Part shown: positions 57,110-64,000 of the stretch, piece after piece
Layout: each line of letters opens with the position of its first letter
How positions within the stretch are numbered: the stretch's first letter is position 1
From: Candidatus Peribacterales bacterium
GTDB lineage: Bacteria; Patescibacteriota; Gracilibacteria; Peribacterales; Peribacteraceae
Direction: 5' to 3'
DNA length: 64,000 nt
Assembly (NCBI GenBank): GCA_020058765.1
Contig: JAGVDM010000006.1
Coordinates: 245,488 to 309,487, forward strand
The notes under the pieces: generated by a model
Database searches by the model: none
Told to the model about the DNA's origin: nothing
Seen by the model: the letters and a program-made list of their open reading frames with translations, nothing else
Position numbers and translations under genes: made by a program

Positions 57110-58030
57110 ATGGATTGGCATGGGAAAACTGTGCTCATCACTGGCGGAACCGGATTCATCGGCAGTCACCTTGCCGAGCACCTCTATGCGAAAGGTGCAA
57201 TCGTGCGCATACCCTATCGTCAGGAAAACTCCTGGCGCATGGAGCATGATAATGTCATGGATTTCCGGCAGGGAGATATTGCAGATGCAGCGTTTGCACG
57301 TGAGGCAATAGAAGGAGTAGACCACGTGTTCCACCTAGCATCCTTTCGTAGAAATATCGCCTATCACCAGCAGAACATTACCGAAGTGGCTGAGAAGAAC
57401 GTACAGATGGCCAATGCTATTGCGGATGCAGTTCGTCACCATCCAGCGCCACTCACATTCTTTAGTACAGCAAATATTCCACCGGATGCACGGGACGATA
57501 CGAGAACCTCAACAGACGGATACCAGCTGGGCAAGGCTCTCTGCGAGGAGGTATTCACAAGCCTTGCATCTGATGCGCAGATCCCCCTCCTCTGTGTGCG
57601 ACCAGTGAGTGTGTACGGCCCGCGGGACAAATTTAGCAAGGACTCTAATGTGGTACCCGCCCTCATCACAAAAGCTGTGGAGGAAGAACATACGCTTACG
57701 GTATGGGGCAGCGGGAAACAACATCGGAAATTCGTATTCGTGACGGATGTGATCGATGCGACGCTTGCACTCCTGGATGCCGGAGCAACTGGTGTGCAGT
57801 ATGTCTCTCCCCCGAACACAGTAGCCATCGCAGAGCTCGCAACGATCATCTGCAAGCACGCGCATCCAAACCTCGCTCTCGCATTCGATACAACGAAGCC
57901 AGAAGGACCTCACCAGGATACTCCGTTACCGTTCCACCCCTGCCTTGCCTCATTCCCATGGAAAACTCTAGAAAGCGGCATTGCAGAAACAATCACCTGG
58001 TGGAAAGAGCAACGACAGTTACAACTGTAG
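57110..58030 (+). CDS. NAD-dependent epimerase/dehydratase
   Basis: VLITGGTGFIGSHLAEHLYAKGAIVRIPYRQ ... Rossmann SDR; TDGYQLGK active-site-like YxxxK. Confidence 0.88.
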   Translation: MDWHGKTVLITGGTGFIGSHLAEHLYAKGAIVRIPYRQENSWRMEHDNVMDFRQGDIADAAFAREAIEGVDHVFHLASFRRNIAYHQQNITEVAEKNVQMANAIADAVRHHPAPLTFFSTANIPPDARDDTRTSTDGYQLGKALCEEVFTSLASDAQIPLLCVRPVSVYGPRDKFSKDSNVVPALITKAVEEEHTLTVWGSGKQHRKFVFVTDVIDATLALLDAGATGVQYVSPPNTVAIAELATIICKHAHPNLALAFDTTKPEGPHQDTPLPFHPCLASFPWKTLESGIAETITWWKEQRQLQL

Positions 58031-58738
58031 AAGATCGACCGCCCGTTGTAGATCCTCTGCCGTATCGACCTCCATACAGAGTTCGTCTTGGTAGTAGAGC
58101 GGTGAAAGATCGATCTGTCCGGCGGCATCATTGAATGCGTCTTCCGCATACCGACGCGTTTCACCGCTCTGCACGTACCGATCAATATGCTCCATCCATA
58201 CTGCGAAATCCTGGGAGAGCAGTTTGTACACTGGCATGCAGGCACGGGCGTTTTCCCCAAACACATGGACACCAATCTCGGTAATACGGCCGCCATGCAC
58301 ACGCGCTTTAAAGTCTTTTTCGGGCACCGACCCGTGGCGCTGCACGAAGACCGCACTGCCCTCCAACCCCAGCAGACGCGTGAGAAGGGCCGGATCGTAG
58401 ACCATATCGCCGTGGAATGAGAGAATATCTGCACCCTCAAGCTCCTTGCGTGCGAGCCACATCGAGTAAATGTAGTTTGTCTCCGCAAAGAGCGGATTGT
58501 GAACGTATTGGATTCGGAGCAGTTTGAATGCCGGCTCGTGTTCGATGTACGCATGAATATGTTCCTGTTGATACCCCGTGGCGATGACGACATCGTGGAT
58601 ATCGGCGGCAACCAGATCGTGCAGAATACGACCTAGAATGGGCGTATCGCCTATCCGCATGAGTGTTTTAGGCGCCCCTCCAGCCGCTTCGCCAAGACGA
58701 GAACCAATGCCAGCAGCAAGAATAAGGGCGCGCATCAC
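58019..58738 (-). CDS. Sugar/phosphoalcohol nucleotidyltransferase (LicC/HddC-like)
   Basis: ALILAAGIGSRLGEAAGGAPKTLMRIGDTPILGRILHDL ... YSMWLARKELEGADILSFHGDMVYD. Confidence 0.88.
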   Translation of the reverse strand: MMRALILAAGIGSRLGEAAGGAPKTLMRIGDTPILGRILHDLVAADIHDVVIATGYQQEHIHAYIEHEPAFKLLRIQYVHNPLFAETNYIYSMWLARKELEGADILSFHGDMVYDPALLTRLLGLEGSAVFVQRHGSVPEKDFKARVHGGRITEIGVHVFGENARACMPVYKLLSQDFAVWMEHIDRYVQSGETRRYAEDAFNDAAGQIDLSPLYYQDELCMEVDTAEDLQRAVDLLQL

Positions 58739-59841
58739 AGAAGGTGGAGGAGCATAGTACGCAGAGATTCTGCAGTGAACGCATAGGGATTATTGCTCAT
58801 ACGCTCCGGTGTGAACCCGTGTTCGACGATGATATCGATACCCGCCCGATCGATGCCCAACTCCGAAAGACGCGTACAGAGTCCGCTTGCGCGCATCATG
58901 TCTCGGATTTTCTCTGCGGCTTCCCCCATAGAAGAAGCACCAAGCGCCTCGCAGAAATCTGGAATTCTGTTTGGCATTGCCTGTGCATCCAGCAGTAGGA
59001 CTTCCGGAAGAGTAACGCCAACCGCTTGTCCATGCGTGACACCAAAGTAGAGCGTCATAGGGTAACTGATACTGTGGCACGCAGCAGTACGCGTGTTACT
59101 GAACGCCTGCCCGGCTCGAAGACTGCCGAGCATCACATCGTGCCTTGCGGATGCGTCCGCACCATCCTCCACTGCTTTTGGCAGTGCTGAGAGCATGAGC
59201 GAAAGCGCCTCGAGAGCATACGCATCGGACGTGGGATTATGGTTGTTGTTCCAGTACGACTCGCAAGCCTGCGTGAAGGCGTCCATGCCAGTACAGGCAG
59301 TAACAATGGGCGGCATGGAGTACGTGAGTTCGGGATCCACGAGCGCGTGCGCAGGGAAAAGTTCCCGGTATCCAAAGGAGTATTTCTTCTTCTCGCCGTG
59401 GTTCCAGAACACCGCAAATGGCGTGACTTCGGAGCCAGTACCAGCGGTGGTGGGTATGGCAATGACTGGGAGAGAATCGGCAAAATGCCCACCAGACGCG
59501 GAAAGCAGCCCCTCGACAGATGTGCTCTGCATTGCACAGAACGCTGCCCCTTTGGCGATATCCAGCACACTCCCACCGCCGAGTGCGAGCACACACTCGG
59601 GAGCAAAGGACTGAAGTTGCTCCGTACACTCTTGAAGATGCCGCACCTCCGGTTCCGGCGCGATGTCGGCGATATGCAGAATGTCTTTCCCTTGTAGCAG
59701 AGCATCCATGCGCTGTGCGTTCGGTACATAGGATGCGCGCCCGTGAAAGAATGCGATCTTGCGGTAAGGCGCGAGAAGATCGGGGAGTGTGGCCAGACAT
59801 CCTTCACCGAAGAGAATGATCGTCGGCATCTCGTAGGACAT
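58735..59841 (-). CDS. Iron-containing alcohol dehydrogenase, probable phosphonoacetaldehyde reductase
   Basis: LALGGGSVLDIAKGAAFCAM ... PTTAGTGSEVTPFAVFWNHGEKKKYSF ... CTGMDAFTQACESYW ... ACHSISYPMTLYFGVTHGQAVGVTLP; operon with PEP mutase. Confidence 0.85.
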   Translation of the reverse strand: MSYEMPTIILFGEGCLATLPDLLAPYRKIAFFHGRASYVPNAQRMDALLQGKDILHIADIAPEPEVRHLQECTEQLQSFAPECVLALGGGSVLDIAKGAAFCAMQSTSVEGLLSASGGHFADSLPVIAIPTTAGTGSEVTPFAVFWNHGEKKKYSFGYRELFPAHALVDPELTYSMPPIVTACTGMDAFTQACESYWNNNHNPTSDAYALEALSLMLSALPKAVEDGADASARHDVMLGSLRAGQAFSNTRTAACHSISYPMTLYFGVTHGQAVGVTLPEVLLLDAQAMPNRIPDFCEALGASSMGEAAEKIRDMMRASGLCTRLSELGIDRAGIDIIVEHGFTPERMSNNPYAFTAESLRTMLLHLL

Positions 59842-59849
59842 ACGCGTCT

Positions 59850-60974
59850 TCAGGAGAAATTGCCCGAGAACCGTTCGGTTACTTCTGGGCACGTGTATTT
59901 ATCAGACACGCGGCCGATGTGATGATCGTTGCCACTCCGTACCTTTACATGAAGCAGAATCGGCCCTGGAGTATTCCCAAGATCCTTGAGGGCGGCCGAG
60001 AGCGCTTGCGCGGTTTCCACGCGTACGCTGCTCGCATAACCACATGCCTTTGCGGCCAACGCGAAGTCAACTGACGGCGATACCGTGGGCTGCCCTTGAG
60101 TGGATGAATAGGCCTCATTATCGATCACAATATGAAAGAGGTTGCGATAGTTGCGTGCGCCAATAAAGGGCAGCAGACCCATGTGCATCATCATCGCGCC
60201 ATCACCATCGAGCACGACAATACGACGATCGCTGTATTGGGCGCAGCCAGCAGCAATGCCAGCAACAAGACCCATCGAACCCATCATGTAGAAGTCTGGT
60301 GTGTCTTCCGCAGTAAAGGACTCTCTGCTGAGCATGCCCGTTGTTGAAAGGAACACGGAACCTTGTAACTCGGATTTGATCATTTTGAGTGCGTCAGCGC
60401 TCGTCATCTCATACTGCTTCCCCGGTACAGTTGCACTCTCATACTTAGCAAAAAGCCCTTTCCGAACGCAAATCACCGTCGGCTTACGCGTACGCATCGC
60501 CTCCTCTTTCATGTCCCGTAGATCGGTCTTCCAGCTCTCTGGTGTAATGACACGATACGGAAGTTGAAACGCTCGGAAATACTCCTCCATATGCTCACCA
60601 ACAATCCAATGCTCGGGCGCATCGGTGCCGTACCCCTCTTCTCCACGCCAGGTAACAAGAAGAATGGCCGGTATGTCGTAGATCTGATGCAGAGAAGTAA
60701 GCGGGTTGATGATGTTCCCGAACCCAGAGTTCTGCATGAACACCATAGGAAGCTTCTTTGTGGCCATGTACGAACCTGCTGCAAATGCCATGGCATGCGA
60801 TTCATGCACAGGATTGACATACTCCACCTCCTGCCCGTGATCCACCGCATACGCAATAAGCGAGCTAATAAGCGAACAAGGCACACCAACGAACGGCCCG
60901 ATATCCTCGGCGGCAAGCTGTGCAAAGAATTCTGCGGGAGCGATTGCCTGTGTGGATACTGTAGAAGAAGACAT
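59850..60974 (-). CDS. Phosphonopyruvate decarboxylase
   Basis: FVGVPCSLISSLIAYAVDHGQEVEYVNPVHESHAMAFAAGSYMATKKLPMVFMQNSGFGNIINPLTSLHQIYDIPAILLVTWRG; TPP motif GDGAMMMHMGLLPFIGARNYRNLFHIVIDNEAYSSTQGQP. Confidence 0.93.
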   Translation of the reverse strand: MSSSTVSTQAIAPAEFFAQLAAEDIGPFVGVPCSLISSLIAYAVDHGQEVEYVNPVHESHAMAFAAGSYMATKKLPMVFMQNSGFGNIINPLTSLHQIYDIPAILLVTWRGEEGYGTDAPEHWIVGEHMEEYFRAFQLPYRVITPESWKTDLRDMKEEAMRTRKPTVICVRKGLFAKYESATVPGKQYEMTSADALKMIKSELQGSVFLSTTGMLSRESFTAEDTPDFYMMGSMGLVAGIAAGCAQYSDRRIVVLDGDGAMMMHMGLLPFIGARNYRNLFHIVIDNEAYSSTQGQPTVSPSVDFALAAKACGYASSVRVETAQALSAALKDLGNTPGPILLHVKVRSGNDHHIGRVSDKYTCPEVTERFSGNFS

Positions 60975-62599
60975 TAGGAGTAGCGGATAATTGTGCAGAG
61001 ATGATCGTAATCCTGGCGGGAGTGCACCTCCGCCCAGCCGGTCTGTGCTTCGAACGTTGTGATCGGAACCTCACGCGCGATCATCTTCTCTAAAAACGCA
61101 TTGAGTGTGAGTGACTTCTCCTGCTCTTCGCCGAGGCTTGCAGCCACCTGCCTCCAGAGTGCGACACCTTCCGGGTTGAGCAGCACAAGGCCAACAAACT
61201 CGCCATGGCGCTCATCAGGCGCAACGTCTTTGGCAATCTTGCGCAACTGATTGCGCGGATGTCGCTCAAGCGTGCGCCGGCCCGTATGACGAGGATTCAC
61301 ATAACTCACGTAATCGAGCGCTTTATCATCTCGACTAAGAGGACTCACCATTACGACCACAGGATCATCACAGGCAATGAATGATTGCAGATTCTCATGT
61401 GAGACAATGACATCACCGAAGTGGATAAGCACGCTATCGGTGAACTTGTCTGCCGCTTGCTCAATGGAATACACGATGCCGGTCTGCTCCTTTGTGTCGA
61501 TCTGTCGGGTGCTGATTCCTTCTGCCACAACCTGGTCGCCGTGATACCCAGTAATCACCGTCACATCTTGGATACCTGCAAGATTGAGACTTTCTGCAAT
61601 GCGCTGAATAAGTGGCTTTCCTTCCGTATCCAGCATTGCAACTGGCTTGTTCTGGAGCAGATCTGCCATATCCGCACCCATGTTCGGCACCCCAGCAGCA
61701 GGGATGATTGCATGGATAGTTTTCTGGGTACGTAGGAATTTCTTCTCGTGTTCTTTCAACTTGAACATGCCCTGCAGCTCGAAGATCTCCTTTACCGGCG
61801 CAATCGTGTCTTCGATGCTCACGGTGGATTTCTCCTTATCGATCACATCGAATACATCGTGCATCGCGCGAATGCAGGCGCGAATACCTTGGTTTGCGTA
61901 GATGATCATATTCACACCGAAGTCGCTCATTTCTTCGTAGGTAAGATCGGGATACGTTGTGGGCACGAGCACGATGGGTGAGCGCTGCTTCCATGCGGTG
62001 AGGAACTCACGAATTTCGGAAGCTTCCTTGGATTTGGAGTGAATGAGAATCGCATCCGCTCCGGCATCTACATACGCCTGTGCACGTTTGAGTGCTTCAG
62101 CTTGCCCCCACCCTGCAATGAGCGCCTCCACACGAGCAATCACAAGAAAGTCCTCACTGAGCCGCGCATCTCGTGCAGCAGCGAGCTTGCCGCAAAATTC
62201 AGGAATGGAGGCGAGCTCTTGTCGTCCAGGAACGAAGCTGTTCACCTTCGGGAAGAGCTTGTCTTCAATGATCACTGCGGCAATACCCGCCGCCTCGTAC
62301 TGATTTACCATGTACGCCACATTGCTAGAGTTGCCGTAGCCGGTATCCACATCGGCAATGATCGGTAAATTACTCGCGGTATTCATCTCCTGTGCGCGCT
62401 CCAAACACTGCGTCATGGTGAGGATGTTCGCATCCGGCACACCGTGACTGGCGGAGATTTCCAAGCCACTGGCCCACACGCCATCAAAGCCGTGGCGCTC
62501 AATGAGCTGGGCTCCTAAACCGTCGTGCGCACCAACGATGCGCAGCGGCTGTTCCCCGGAAAAAAATTTGGCACGAAAGTTGGCGGTCTTCACAGACAT
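60974..62599 (-). CDS. Phosphoenolpyruvate mutase fused to a C-terminal cytidylyltransferase-like NTP-transferase domain
   Basis: EDKLFPKVNSF (EDK-X5-NS PEP mutase signature), DVDTGYGNSSNV; C-terminal IHAIIPAAGVPNMGADMADLLQNKPVAMLDTEGKPLIQRIAESL...VLIHFGDVIVSHENLQ. Confidence 0.93.
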   Translation of the reverse strand: MSVKTANFRAKFFSGEQPLRIVGAHDGLGAQLIERHGFDGVWASGLEISASHGVPDANILTMTQCLERAQEMNTASNLPIIADVDTGYGNSSNVAYMVNQYEAAGIAAVIIEDKLFPKVNSFVPGRQELASIPEFCGKLAAARDARLSEDFLVIARVEALIAGWGQAEALKRAQAYVDAGADAILIHSKSKEASEIREFLTAWKQRSPIVLVPTTYPDLTYEEMSDFGVNMIIYANQGIRACIRAMHDVFDVIDKEKSTVSIEDTIAPVKEIFELQGMFKLKEHEKKFLRTQKTIHAIIPAAGVPNMGADMADLLQNKPVAMLDTEGKPLIQRIAESLNLAGIQDVTVITGYHGDQVVAEGISTRQIDTKEQTGIVYSIEQAADKFTDSVLIHFGDVIVSHENLQSFIACDDPVVVMVSPLSRDDKALDYVSYVNPRHTGRRTLERHPRNQLRKIAKDVAPDERHGEFVGLVLLNPEGVALWRQVAASLGEEQEKSLTLNAFLEKMIAREVPITTFEAQTGWAEVHSRQDYDHLCTIIRYS

Positions 62600-62709
62600 G
62601 TCTGCACTGTATACCTGACATGGTCGGCACCACAAGATGAAACTGCTCGAAGCGAATTGCCCAGAGGATTCGCTTGCTCAAGCCCTATAGAGGAAAATAG
62701 TATCCCTGC

Positions 62710-63957
62710 ATGCGACTGGTGAATCTGCCGAAGGTGCTCGACTCGTCCGCGTTCGACGTCACAAGAGATTTTGTGCGCACACAGTACGCAAATATTTCAA
62801 ACCTCATCGAAGTGGTGGAATTCGGCACCACGAATCTGCCGGGGATTTCCGATGTGGACCTGATTGCGATCATTGAAGCGTATAGCACCGTGCACATGCC
62901 GAGCATGGAAGAGATCTACCGCGATGAGCGCTACGCGCCAATGCACAAGCCGTTCGTGTACAGCTCTGCAACGTTCAAGCGGCTGCGCGGCATCGATCCG
63001 TGGATCGTGCATATCCACCCGCTACTCAAGAAAACGGACGGCTACTCCATGGAAGATGTAGATGCGCTCAGTGAAGAGGAGCATCGGTGGTTCTCACTGC
63101 GATTCATGCTGCAATGGGCCACCACCCTGCTCCGATTGCTTGCCAGTACGCACAGTGCTGAAGCGATCCCCTGCCACCTGTACCTCGGTATCTGCATTGT
63201 GCCCAAGTACATGTACCGCGAGCTGAGACGGTTGAACATTACAAAAGAAGATGATGAGAACGTGCCTTTCTACGAGCGCATTCGTGAAGAATGGTTCACG
63301 CTCACGCCTGAACAACAAGGAGAGCAGATGCACGAAGGCATCGATCACCTACGCGCTTCGATGCGAAACGTGCTCAAAATCATCGCGACATACATGTCTG
63401 CGTCAACTGAGCAACAACCGGTGCCGGCAACATGTGCTCAATCCGGTGAAGCGACTGCCATCTGCAAACGCTATCCTCATTCTTTCGTCATCGATGGTGA
63501 TGAGCGAGTATTTGTCTTTCAGGAAAGGAGAACGGAGATAGAAATGGAAGTGGAAACATTCTCGCTGCCCCTCCTCAAGAAGCTTGGGGGAAAATACAAC
63601 CGCACTCTCTTCCTCTTCCCACTCGAGATAGGAGCGCTGTACGCACAGTATCTGCAAGGAAAGGGGCCTATTTCTGCGCATGTGCAACGGCACAGCGCAA
63701 CAGATCTGCAGGCACTACCATTCGCCCCATCCTCAGTACTGCAAGACTTCGTTGATCTCACAGACCAGATTGTTGCGGAGTCGGCAAACGTGACCGCTGC
63801 AAAATACTTCTTCGAAACATTCGGCTTCGAGCACCCTGCAACGGTGTCTCTGCGCCAGCTGCCCGGTGCGTGGTGTGCAACACTGGCACGAACAATTGCA
63901 CGATCTCCGCTGGGAAAACTGCTCGGAAAACGAGTATGCCGCTGTACACTCGCCTAG
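62710..63957 (+). CDS. Hypothetical protein with nucleotidyltransferase-like N-terminus
   Basis: LIEVVEFGTTNLPGISDVDLIAIIE resembles the G[ST]..SDxDL nucleotidyltransferase motif; remainder unrecognised. Confidence 0.55.
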   Translation: MRLVNLPKVLDSSAFDVTRDFVRTQYANISNLIEVVEFGTTNLPGISDVDLIAIIEAYSTVHMPSMEEIYRDERYAPMHKPFVYSSATFKRLRGIDPWIVHIHPLLKKTDGYSMEDVDALSEEEHRWFSLRFMLQWATTLLRLLASTHSAEAIPCHLYLGICIVPKYMYRELRRLNITKEDDENVPFYERIREEWFTLTPEQQGEQMHEGIDHLRASMRNVLKIIATYMSASTEQQPVPATCAQSGEATAICKRYPHSFVIDGDERVFVFQERRTEIEMEVETFSLPLLKKLGGKYNRTLFLFPLEIGALYAQYLQGKGPISAHVQRHSATDLQALPFAPSSVLQDFVDLTDQIVAESANVTAAKYFFETFGFEHPATVSLRQLPGAWCATLARTIARSPLGKLLGKRVCRCTLA

Positions 63958-64000
63958 ATGAAAGTCCTCATGTTGAGCCCCACGCTGGATGGCAAGAACG
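63958..64000 (+). CDS. Start of a probable glycosyltransferase (partial at window edge)
   Basis: MKVLMLSPTLDGKN..., GT4-like N-terminus; only 14 codons visible. Confidence 0.4.
   Translation, partial: MKVLMLSPTLDGKN

Overview
The window looks like an ordinary chromosomal stretch of a small-genome bacterium, most like Patescibacteria/CPR (for example Peribacteria-like). That placement is inference from gene content and was not tested. TGA behaves as a stop codon. Housekeeping content includes V/A-type ATPase subunits, infC-rpmI-rplT, prfB, rpmB, rpmH, rpsF-rpsR, yebC, recO, pheT, ahcY, ndk, sufS/sufU and three tRNAs. Two cell-surface polysaccharide regions are present (about 8.8-23 kb and 52-64 kb). 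The main signals of interest are: (1) a four-gene phosphonate operon (58.0-62.6 kb) in the order PEP mutase-cytidylyltransferase fusion, phosphonopyruvate decarboxylase, Fe-type phosphonoacetaldehyde reductase, NTP-transferase, which resembles the early Fom1/Fom2/FomC module; (2) an unlisted 56-aa histone-fold protein (6878-7048, minus); (3) truncated tRNA-like repeats upstream of tRNA-Ser(GGA), plus a 5' tRNA-Thr duplicate; (4) a roughly 285-nt highly structured candidate RNA with its own promoter (48.50-48.78 kb, minus); (5) a two-hairpin dispersed intergenic repeat (24.3 and 27.5 kb); (6) a truncated class I aaRS-like protein, a half-length NDP-hexose 2,3-dehydratase and a DUF1858-HesB/IscA-like fusion. 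All family names come from reading motifs by eye; no database searches or foldings were run.
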